Shown here one piece after another: positions 6,838 through 14,551 of a stretch of 37,970 bases of DNA. Below the pieces are notes generated by a model, which saw only the letters and a list, made by a program, of their open reading frames with translations, was not told the DNA's origin and searched no databases. The stretch covers positions 1 through 37,970 of the forward strand of contig CAJLWO010000024.1 of assembly GCA_905210435.1 (NCBI GenBank), given 5' to 3'. The position numbers and the translations under genes are program-made. Source of the stretch: an uncultured Bacteroidales bacterium. GTDB lineage: Bacteria > Bacteroidota > Bacteroidia > Bacteroidales > Muribaculaceae. Each line of letters begins with the position of its first letter. The first letter of the stretch is position 1.

Positions 6838-9087
6838 ATGGCTGAGGATAATTTCACCACGCCCGAAGAGGATAAAATGATAGAAGACGCCTTCAATGAG
6901 GTGCTTGAAGGTTATCTGAAAAGCAACCACCGGAAGAAGGTGGAAATCATAAAACGCGCATATAATTTTGCAAAAGAGGCGCATAAAGGTATCCGGCGAC
7001 GGTCCGGCGAGCCTTATATCATGCATCCGATAGCTGTGGCTAAGATAGCGAGTCAGGAAATCGGCCTCGGCTCCACTTCGATATGTGCGGCGCTGCTTCA
7101 CGACGTGGTGGAGGATACCGATTATACTGTGGAGGATATCGAGCAGCATTTCGGAAAGAAGATTGCGCAACTCGTGGCCGGCCTTACCAAAATATCGGGC
7201 GGCATATTCGGCGCGCAGGCCTCGGCGCAAGCTGAAAACTTCCGCAAACTGCTGCTTACCATGTCGGAAGACATACGCGTGGTGCTCATAAAGATGGCCG
7301 ACCGTCTGCACAACATGCGCACCCTCGGCTCAATGGCGCCCAACAAGCAGTACAAAATTGCCGGCGAGACGCTCTACATATATGCTCCGCTTGCCCACCG
7401 CCTCGGCCTGTTCGCCATAAAGACCGAGCTTGAAGACCTCGCTTTCAAATACGAGCATCCCGACGCTTACCGCAGAATTTCCGAACAGATACAGGAGTCG
7501 GAGCAGCGTCGCACTACCGAATATGAAGATTTTGCGATGCCGATACGCCGCATCCTTGATGACATGGGGCTTGAATATACGATGAAGGCACGTGTCAAGT
7601 CGGTATATTCCATCTGGAACAAGATGGAAACAAAGCATATACCGTTTGAGGAGGTCTATGACCTTTACGCCGTGCGTATTATATTTGACTGCGACGACCC
7701 GGCGAAAGAGAAAGCTATATGCTGGCAGATATACGGTGCCATCAACGAACTGTACCGTTTCCATCCCGACCGCACCCGCAACTGGATCGGAAAGCCCAAG
7801 GCCAACGGCTATCAGGCTCTTCACATGACAGCAATGGGTCCCGACGGCAACTGGATAGAAGTGCAGATACGTTCGCGCCGGATGGATGAGATAGCTGAAA
7901 AAGGATTTGCTGCCCACTGGAAATACAAGATAGGGGAGGGGGACGAGGAAAGCGAATTAAATGCGTGGCTCCGCACCATCAAGGATATTCTCGACAATCC
8001 GGAACCTAATGCGATTGACTTTCTCGATACGCTGAAACTGAATCTTTTTGCCTCGGAGATTGTTGTGTTCACTCCGAAGGGTGAGCTTATTACTTTGCCT
8101 AACAATGCTACGGTGCTCGACGTGGCTTTTGATCTTCACACCCAGATAGGATGCCACTGCATCGCAGGAAAAGTGAACCACAAGCTGGTGCCATTGAGTC
8201 AGAAACTACGCTCGGGCGATCAGGTGGAAGTGCTTACTTCACAGTCGCAGACACCCAAAGAGGAGTGGATGGAATTTCTTGTCACTGCAAAAGCTAAGAC
8301 ACGGCTTCGTTCGGCTTTACGCAAGATGCAGCATCCGGTCATAGCCAAAGGCAAGGAAATTTTTGACAAATTCCTTGAACATCACGAAATTACCGATAAC
8401 AATGAAGTAGTGACAAAACTGCAAGGCATGTACCGGGTAAACAACCGCGACGAGCTTTATCTGCTGCTTGGCCGTGAGGAAATAGTCCTGTCTGACAGTC
8501 TTGTCAAGTCCCTGAAAAAACAGTCGCCGTCAAAGGGGCTGTTCAGCAAGATATTAAGACTTCCGCTCGCCGTGGTCCCTAAATCAAAGGAAAAGGATGA
8601 GCGTGAACATGCAGGTGCTTCTGCCGGCAGCATCAATACAAAAGAGACATATCATCTCCGTTATGATGAAAACGGGTCAAACTTCCGTCTTGCCGAATGT
8701 TGTTCGCCTATTCCCGGCGACAACGTGCTCGGATTTATTGAGAATAACGGTGAAGTGGTGGTCCATTCGGTTGATTGTCCGCGTGCCATCGCACTGAAGG
8801 CAAGTTTCGGCTCGCGTCTGCTGTCGACATGCTGGGATGCCACCAACGGAAAGTTCCTTGCACATATACATGTGGAGGGCATTGACCGTTTCGGCATACT
8901 GCAGGAACTCATTCAGACCATTTCCACCCACATGTCAATCAACATACGTTCTCTTCACATTGTGGCGGAAGATGAGGTGTTCAGGTGCGACCTGACGGTA
9001 CTTGTCGATGACTCGGACGTAGTTTCCGAGCTGTGTTCGCAGGTGAAACGTATTGAAGGCGTGCGTCAGGCTACAAGAATACATTGA
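6838..9087 (+). CDS. RelA/SpoT family (p)ppGpp synthetase/hydrolase
   Basis: The stringent-response enzyme, 749 residues, the usual length for a long RSH protein. Domains in order: an N-terminal HD hydrolase domain with HPIAVAKI (63-70) and the HDxxED motif at 88-93 (HDVVED) plus MADRLHNMRT (153-162); the synthetase domain with RVKSVYSIWNKM (252-263), DLYAVRI (275-281) and the substrate loop KPKANGYQALH (319-329), followed by VQIRSRRMDEIAEKGFAAHW; a TGS domain at ~410-470; and a C-terminal ACT domain from ~675. Because both the hydrolase and synthetase motifs are intact, it should make and degrade (p)ppGpp. No other RSH is in the window. The next gene encodes a PgpH-like c-di-AMP phosphodiesterase, pairing two nucleotide second-messenger enzymes. 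Confidence 0.96.
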   Translation: MAEDNFTTPEEDKMIEDAFNEVLEGYLKSNHRKKVEIIKRAYNFAKEAHKGIRRRSGEPYIMHPIAVAKIASQEIGLGSTSICAALLHDVVEDTDYTVEDIEQHFGKKIAQLVAGLTKISGGIFGAQASAQAENFRKLLLTMSEDIRVVLIKMADRLHNMRTLGSMAPNKQYKIAGETLYIYAPLAHRLGLFAIKTELEDLAFKYEHPDAYRRISEQIQESEQRRTTEYEDFAMPIRRILDDMGLEYTMKARVKSVYSIWNKMETKHIPFEEVYDLYAVRIIFDCDDPAKEKAICWQIYGAINELYRFHPDRTRNWIGKPKANGYQALHMTAMGPDGNWIEVQIRSRRMDEIAEKGFAAHWKYKIGEGDEESELNAWLRTIKDILDNPEPNAIDFLDTLKLNLFASEIVVFTPKGELITLPNNATVLDVAFDLHTQIGCHCIAGKVNHKLVPLSQKLRSGDQVEVLTSQSQTPKEEWMEFLVTAKAKTRLRSALRKMQHPVIAKGKEIFDKFLEHHEITDNNEVVTKLQGMYRVNNRDELYLLLGREEIVLSDSLVKSLKKQSPSKGLFSKILRLPLAVVPKSKEKDEREHAGASAGSINTKETYHLRYDENGSNFRLAECCSPIPGDNVLGFIENNGEVVVHSVDCPRAIALKASFGSRLLSTCWDATNGKFLAHIHVEGIDRFGILQELIQTISTHMSINIRSLHIVAEDEVFRCDLTVLVDDSDVVSELCSQVKRIEGVRQATRIH

Positions 9088-9152
9088 TATAATATTCCTC
9101 TAAATAAGCAAATGCCGTTTTTACGGCCAATATTAAAATACTGTTACTCCCA

Positions 9153-11189
9153 ATGAATCTTCCGTTTCATATCCCGACCGATAAGAAATTTTGGACGACA
9201 GCCGCAGTATACGCGATTGCCGGCCTGATAATAATATTTTTTCTTCCTCGCTCGGAGAGGGTAGAACTCTCTTATGAGAAAAACCGTCCGTGGAGCAATC
9301 CTCAGCTGCTTGCGCCGTTTGACATACCTTATTATCTCGCTCCCGAGATAAAGCAGGAACGCACCGACAGCATCGACAGGATACTCGTGCCTGTTTATGA
9401 TATTGATTCATCGGTGCAGAAAAATCTTGTAGCGATGATTAACGGGATGGACAGCGCGTCAGTCCACCAGCGCGACGCTCTGATAAGGGCTGTCGAAGAT
9501 ATATACAAAACCGGAGTTGTCACCTCGGAGGATGCTCGGCGTATCGCCGCCGGAGAGATGCAGCGTATAAGAATATCATCGTCTTCGTCAAATGAGGGTG
9601 TTCCTACGGCAAAGATGCGTACCTCGCGTCAGGCTTACGAGCATCTTGAGAAACAGTTCGGCAAGTCTTCGCCGACTTTCTGGCGCATGCTTCAGGAGAA
9701 AAATCTCAGCACTTATCTGCTCCCCAACATAAAGGAGAATGCCGAAAAGACCGCCGACCTCCGCAACAGTCTGCTGACTCCGGTGGAAGCCGTGCAGGGT
9801 ATCATACAGAAGGGTGAGGAGATAATCAACCGCGGCGAGATGGTCACACCGCAGCGTTACCAGATATTGCAGGACTATGAAAAGGAACTTGCCAAGAGGG
9901 AAAAAGAGCGCGGTATTTCGGAATTCAATATCATATTCGGGCGCATCCTGTTCGCTTCATCGCTTATGATGATTATATATCTGTTCCTGCGTTTATATCG
10001 CAAAGAGATATTTGAAGACATGGCGCGCACGATTTGTCTGTTGGCTATATATGTGGGATTTTATGCGTTTTCGGTATTCATGTCCGATCTGTTTGTTGAC
10101 GGGCTTTATATCGTTCCGTTCGCCATATTGCCCATTCTGCTCGTCGTGTTTTACGATACTACTGTGGCGATGTTCTTCCTTGTGATGGAGGTCGTGCTGT
10201 GCTCTATGATTGCGAAACTGCCTTTCGAATTCTGTTTCATAGAGTTTGCCGCAGGAATGACGGCTATATATTCGATGCGTGAGCTGTCGCGCCGCTCCCA
10301 GCTGATGCGGACGGCATGCTACGTGTTTCTGGCTTATGTGGTCACGTATGCGGCCGCCGAGCTTGTGCAGATAGCGTCGCTCAATACATTCTCATGGAAA
10401 CTTATCGGCTTTTTTGCCATCAACATGGTGCTCACATCATTTGCCTATATACTCATATTTATCGTTGAGAAGGTATTCGGATTCATATCGGTGGTCACGC
10501 TTGTGGAGCTGTCGGATATCAACAATCCGATATTGCGTGAACTGTCGGAGGAGTGTCCGGGCACGTTCCAGCATTCGATGGCAGTGGCCAATCTTGTCAC
10601 TGCGGCTGCCAACAGGGTCAACGCCAATGTTCAGCTCGTGCGTGCCGGAGCATTGTATCATGATATAGGCAAGACAAAGAATCCGGCGTTTTTTACAGAA
10701 AATCAACATGGAGTCAATCCGCACAATTCCCTTACTCCGGTACAGAGTGCGCGAGTGATAATCAATCATGTGACCGACGGGCTTCGCATGGCTGAGAAAG
10801 CCAAGCTCCCCAGAGTGATACGCGACATGATAGTACAGCACCACGGCAAAACTACCGCCCGGTATTTCTACAATACCTACTGCAATGCCCATCCGGGTGA
10901 AGAGGTCGATCCGACACCGTTCACATATCCCGGACCCAATCCGCAGTCAAAGGAGGCCTCTCTTCTGATGATGGCTGACGTAGTGGAGGCTGCTTCACGT
11001 TCGCTCCCTGACCATAAGCCGGAGACTATCACGGCGCTGGTCAATAAACTCATCGACTCTCAGGTGGCCGAAGGTCTGCATAAGAATTCACCCCTGTCGT
11101 TCCGTGATATAACAACGATAAAAAAAGCATTCACTGACTCGTTGCTCACTATGTACCACGTGCGCATAGCGTATCCTGATAAAAAATAA
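9153..11189 (+). CDS. PgpH-like 7TM HD-domain phosphodiesterase (probable c-di-AMP hydrolase)
   Basis: A 678-residue membrane protein with the architecture of the 7TMR-HD family, whose studied member PgpH hydrolyses c-di-AMP. It has one N-terminal membrane anchor (~15-32) and an extracytoplasmic domain (~35-255). Several membrane helices follow at about 260-440, then a cytoplasmic HD domain with FQHSMAVANL (His474), GALYHDIGK (His503-Asp504), INH (His539), QHHG (His563-His564) and MADVVEAASRS (Asp609). All expected metal ligands are present, so it should be active. The substrate is inferred from the family. It starts 65 bp after the RelA/SpoT gene. In Listeria, PgpH is reported to be inhibited by ppGpp, which makes this adjacency notable. 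Confidence 0.9.
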   Translation: MNLPFHIPTDKKFWTTAAVYAIAGLIIIFFLPRSERVELSYEKNRPWSNPQLLAPFDIPYYLAPEIKQERTDSIDRILVPVYDIDSSVQKNLVAMINGMDSASVHQRDALIRAVEDIYKTGVVTSEDARRIAAGEMQRIRISSSSSNEGVPTAKMRTSRQAYEHLEKQFGKSSPTFWRMLQEKNLSTYLLPNIKENAEKTADLRNSLLTPVEAVQGIIQKGEEIINRGEMVTPQRYQILQDYEKELAKREKERGISEFNIIFGRILFASSLMMIIYLFLRLYRKEIFEDMARTICLLAIYVGFYAFSVFMSDLFVDGLYIVPFAILPILLVVFYDTTVAMFFLVMEVVLCSMIAKLPFEFCFIEFAAGMTAIYSMRELSRRSQLMRTACYVFLAYVVTYAAAELVQIASLNTFSWKLIGFFAINMVLTSFAYILIFIVEKVFGFISVVTLVELSDINNPILRELSEECPGTFQHSMAVANLVTAAANRVNANVQLVRAGALYHDIGKTKNPAFFTENQHGVNPHNSLTPVQSARVIINHVTDGLRMAEKAKLPRVIRDMIVQHHGKTTARYFYNTYCNAHPGEEVDPTPFTYPGPNPQSKEASLLMMADVVEAASRSLPDHKPETITALVNKLIDSQVAEGLHKNSPLSFRDITTIKKAFTDSLLTMYHVRIAYPDKK

Positions 11190-11227
11190 ACGTAGGCGAT
11201 TTTTTCTCTCCTCCGTGTCACGCCAAT

Positions 11228-11276
11228 TATGAATTATGCATTATGAACTAAGCATAATGCATTATGCATTATGAAT
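11228..11276. repeat. Short AT-rich palindromic repeats (GCATTATGAA)
   Basis: GCATTATGAA occurs at 11238-11247 and 11266-11275. CATAATGCAT at 11253-11262 is the inverse of ATGCATTATG at 11236-11245. The cluster abuts the next gene and contains its upstream candidate ATG (11271), which argues for the ATG at 11280 as the real start. Confidence 0.5.
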
Positions 11277-11279
11277 TTT

Positions 11280-12770
11280 ATGAAATATTCAAAATACATT
11301 TTTATCACACTTGTTGCTGCTTTTGCCGCACATTTTGCTGCAGCCCAACGCCCTATTCGATTGCAGGTGAGACCCGAAGTCGTGCCTGACTCGATTGACC
11401 TGAGCTTTTATGGGAAGAAAAATCCCTGGATTGCCACAGGAGAGGTGGTAGGGCTCAATCTTGGAATATGGGCTATTGACCGGTACATACAGAAAGCGGA
11501 GTTCGCATATATCAATGCCAATACAATCAAGCGCAATTTCAAACGCGGTTTTGTCTGGGACAATGACCAGATGGGTACTAATATGTTTCTCCATCCCTAC
11601 CACGGTAACCTGTATTTCAATTCTGCCCGTTCTAACGGCTATAATTTCTGGCAATCAGGCCTGTTTGCTCTCGGCGGTTCCGCCATGTGGGAATTCTTTA
11701 TGGAGAATGAATATCCGTCGGCCAACGATATTATCGCCACCCCGGTAGGCGGTATGGCATTGGGCGAACTTACTTATCGTGCATCAGACATTGTCCTTAA
11801 GGATAATTCGACAGGATGGGAGCGTTTCGGACGCGAGGCGGCTGCGTTTCTGATTACACCAACACGTGGCCTTACGCGTATTATCAATGGCGATGCATGG
11901 CGATATAGGCCGACTACAGGCCGTCAGTTCGGTATCCCTAACGTGGCAATAGAATTTTCTACCGGATTGCGTACAATTGAATTGAAGGACGAGATTTTTG
12001 ATGAAGGTTCCGGAGGCGTGTTTCAGCTCAATCTCGAATATGGCGACAGGTTTGAGGTGGCCTCCACGCCGTTGCCGTATGATTATTTTGTCTTCAACGC
12101 CGAACTCAACATGCATAAATCGCAGCCGGTCCTTGGACAGCTGAATATAACAGGCCGACTCATATCAAAGGAACTGCTGGATAAATATACCACCTCTATG
12201 AGCATAGGCATGTACCAGCATTTCGATTATTATGACAGCGATACAATCTCGGATGTGTCGGCTAAGGTGCCTTATAAACTTGGTGTCCCCGCCAGCGTTG
12301 GTGCCGGTTTGATGTTCCGCGATATACAGCGCGGTATGTTCGCATTTGATGCATATCTGCATGCCAACGGAATCGGACTCGGCGCTATCCTGTCTGACTA
12401 TTATAATGTGGACCATCGCAATTATAATCTTGCATCAGGATTTTCATTGAAGGGTGGTGCGAATATGGTATTCAAGCGCGAGTTTCTTTCGCTTGCCGCC
12501 TCCTATGAGTATTATCGCCTTTTTACATGGGACGGTTACCCCGAGGATATCGACTGGTCGATGGTCAATCCGCATACACTTGATGCTCAGGGTGACAGGT
12601 CTGTGGCTTCATTCGGAGTATTTTCCGCCCGCGCCAATATAAAAGTATGGCGTCGACTCTATGCCACACTCCATTTCTCCCATTATCTCCGCTCTACCCA
12701 TTACCATTACCACCCTTCAGTGCATTCATCCACATACGCATTGCGCCTCATGCTTTCCTATAAACTCTAA
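11280..12770 (+). CDS. DUF3943 family outer-membrane or envelope protein
   Basis: A 496-residue protein from the ATG at 11280; an ATG three codons upstream lies inside a repeat and is less likely. The start MKYSKYIFITLVAAFAAHFA is a signal peptide ending at AAAQ. The body matches DUF3943, with features such as GLNLGIWAIDRYI, NLYFNSARSNGYNFWQSG, and the MWEFF..EYPSANDIIATPVGG..LGE segment. The C-terminal half is made of alternating aromatic and hydrophobic strands (YATLHFSHYLRSTHYHY..YALRLMLSYKL) ending in a strand-like YKL, as in outer-membrane beta barrels. Location in the outer membrane is therefore inferred. It follows the PgpH-like gene by 90 bp, separated by a repeat. Molecular function is unknown. 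Confidence 0.82.
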   Translation: MKYSKYIFITLVAAFAAHFAAAQRPIRLQVRPEVVPDSIDLSFYGKKNPWIATGEVVGLNLGIWAIDRYIQKAEFAYINANTIKRNFKRGFVWDNDQMGTNMFLHPYHGNLYFNSARSNGYNFWQSGLFALGGSAMWEFFMENEYPSANDIIATPVGGMALGELTYRASDIVLKDNSTGWERFGREAAAFLITPTRGLTRIINGDAWRYRPTTGRQFGIPNVAIEFSTGLRTIELKDEIFDEGSGGVFQLNLEYGDRFEVASTPLPYDYFVFNAELNMHKSQPVLGQLNITGRLISKELLDKYTTSMSIGMYQHFDYYDSDTISDVSAKVPYKLGVPASVGAGLMFRDIQRGMFAFDAYLHANGIGLGAILSDYYNVDHRNYNLASGFSLKGGANMVFKREFLSLAASYEYYRLFTWDGYPEDIDWSMVNPHTLDAQGDRSVASFGVFSARANIKVWRRLYATLHFSHYLRSTHYHYHPSVHSSTYALRLMLSYKL

Positions 12771-13107
12771 AAGAGCGCTCGTATTTAAATCAGATTAAGT
12801 TCGCTATTTAAAACGCTATCTACAAGTCGGCCTATTTCGAACGGTTACGACGGGGATAGTGATACCACCGAGCCTTCGGCTCTCCGAGTATGCATTCTGA
12901 AAATGTTTTTATTCGTGTCGATTTTTAACAATTCAACCGGGTATTGCATCTGACCCCGTAATAGGCGGGATACGCATTTTTTTTGCCATAAAAATGATAA
13001 TCTCCGCAAAGATAATTAAATCAATGTGCTACGGACAAATCATTTCCCAAAATATCCAACCTGCCACCTCCATATTTCTGACGGATATGTTTAAATGACA
13101 ACATTTG
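12771..13107. other. Convergent intergenic region
   Basis: The region lies between the plus-strand DUF3943 gene and the minus-strand polysaccharide operon. No gene is seen. A small GC hairpin GAGCC-TTC-GGCTC at 12870-12882 and a 7-bp hairpin at 13095-13111 (ATGACAA/TTGTCAT, overlapping the stop codon of the polysaccharide membrane protein) are possible terminators. Neither has a convincing U-run. Confidence 0.45.
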
Positions 13108-14391
13108 TCATATTCCCAGACACTTTTCACAAATAGATTTATTGTTGCTGTGATAAATCCATTTGTAGTCAGTGATTCTTGATGCAAGGAGCCAATACAG
13201 AAAGAATAGGAATGAGCCTGCGTATAGAACCCAGCCTTCAAAAAAACCTTCTGTAATAAAGAAAATCAATAAGGCCCCGAATTTGACTGCGGAAACGTCT
13301 CCATTTCGTCTCCTCTTGCGTATTACGTGCAAAAGGCAGATATTCCAGCAGGCCAAAACAGCGAAGCCTATTATGCCGGTGTTTGAAAGGACTGAGAGCC
13401 ATGATGAGCCCGGCTCTTCTTTTCGGTCCGGACATGTATTAATTATTTTCTTATTGTTATACAAGGTGGAATAATAGGTGGCGTTGGTGAAGCCGATACC
13501 TATTATTGGGCTATCCTTGAATTCATCAATACGAGACTGCCAGAGCTGTTTGCGTGAGAATATAATAGAATTGTGCTCTTGTGCTATTTCAAATTTTTTC
13601 TTGACTCGGAATGTTACGTCTCCGCCTATTAATGTCACTGCTGTTAGTGTAGTTATAATTGTAGCCAATAACCACCAGCGTGTACCTTTCCATTTATGAT
13701 AAAGTGTTATGAATAGGTATATTTCGGCTATAATGAAACTGATGATAGCACTTCTTGATCCACCCCATACCATAAGTATAATAGCGGCAATCAAAGAAAT
13801 AAAATCAAAAATTATGACAATTTTCTTTTTACTTTTATCGCAGTTTAGGAAGCGCCATGTTATGACGATACTTATAAATGCGGATAAAGTGCTTAGCATA
13901 ATTGGATGCTTTATCAATACGAGAAGGGAACCTTCCCCATTAAAAAGCAACATTTTCAGATAAATCAGAAGCGACAATAACACGACAATTTGACTCATAA
14001 TTATTGCGTACTGCCACAAATATTTCCTAAATTGACGCAAATGTGCGCTATCTACAAGCGGAGATAGCATACATAACATGCCGCAGAAAAGGAAAAAGCG
14101 CAATGATGACATGTAATTTGTGACGGGATGATTTAAAAGCAAAGAAACGGCACCAATGACGCAAAATAACATCAACATGTAATTTACCGTAAATCTTCGT
14201 GATTGAATAAGTAAAATTACAGGTATAATGCAAAAGAAAGAAAAAGTGATGGCAGGGGATATGTTTATCCATATATTTCCGCAAAGCCGCTCTATTTGAA
14301 TGAGAGCAACAACAAGCGCAACAACAGTGAGTGTTTTTGTCAGTATTTCCTGCCGGCGTATCAGACATTTTCGATACTCTGAAAAATTCAT
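13108..14391 (-). CDS. O-antigen ligase / Wzy-like polysaccharide polymerase family membrane protein
   Basis: About 427 residues, taking the ATG at 14391. The frame opens 13 codons earlier (14430), but that extension falls inside an intercistronic hairpin. It has ten or so hydrophobic segments and the features of the Wzy_C/O-antigen ligase superfamily: a GGSRSAI motif in mid-protein and, after a large hydrophilic loop, the pattern SRKQLWQSRIDEFKDSPIIGIGF. These enzymes join glycan repeat units in the inner membrane. It is the third gene of the operon with Wza- and Wzc-like proteins, which favours polymerisation of an exopolysaccharide or O-antigen rather than lipid A-core ligation. The base composition is AT-rich compared with the surrounding core genes, typical of surface polysaccharide loci. 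Polymerase and ligase cannot be told apart by sequence alone. Confidence 0.82.
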   Translation of the reverse strand: MNFSEYRKCLIRRQEILTKTLTVVALVVALIQIERLCGNIWINISPAITFSFFCIIPVILLIQSRRFTVNYMLMLFCVIGAVSLLLNHPVTNYMSSLRFFLFCGMLCMLSPLVDSAHLRQFRKYLWQYAIIMSQIVVLLSLLIYLKMLLFNGEGSLLVLIKHPIMLSTLSAFISIVITWRFLNCDKSKKKIVIIFDFISLIAAIILMVWGGSRSAIISFIIAEIYLFITLYHKWKGTRWWLLATIITTLTAVTLIGGDVTFRVKKKFEIAQEHNSIIFSRKQLWQSRIDEFKDSPIIGIGFTNATYYSTLYNNKKIINTCPDRKEEPGSSWLSVLSNTGIIGFAVLACWNICLLHVIRKRRRNGDVSAVKFGALLIFFITEGFFEGWVLYAGSFLFFLYWLLASRITDYKWIYHSNNKSICEKCLGI

Positions 14392-14423
14392 GGTCTTAGA
14401 AAATTTTAATTCTCCCGAGCTCC

Positions 14424-14472
14424 TTATCACCTATCTGAATATTAGTTAAAAAAATATGTCGATAGGTGATAA
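14424..14472 (-). repeat. 12-bp inverted repeat between the wzc- and wzy-like genes
   Basis: TTATCACCTATC at 14424-14435 is the exact reverse complement of 14461-14472, with a 25-nt loop. It sits in the 160-bp gap inside the operon. No U-run follows on the minus strand, so a processing or stability element is as likely as a terminator. Confidence 0.6.
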
Positions 14473-14551
14473 AAAGTCAGAATTGGAGACTTAGAGAGAG
14501 GTATTTGTTTTTTATATAAGAGAGATTAGATGTAGATCTGAAAAGGATAAT

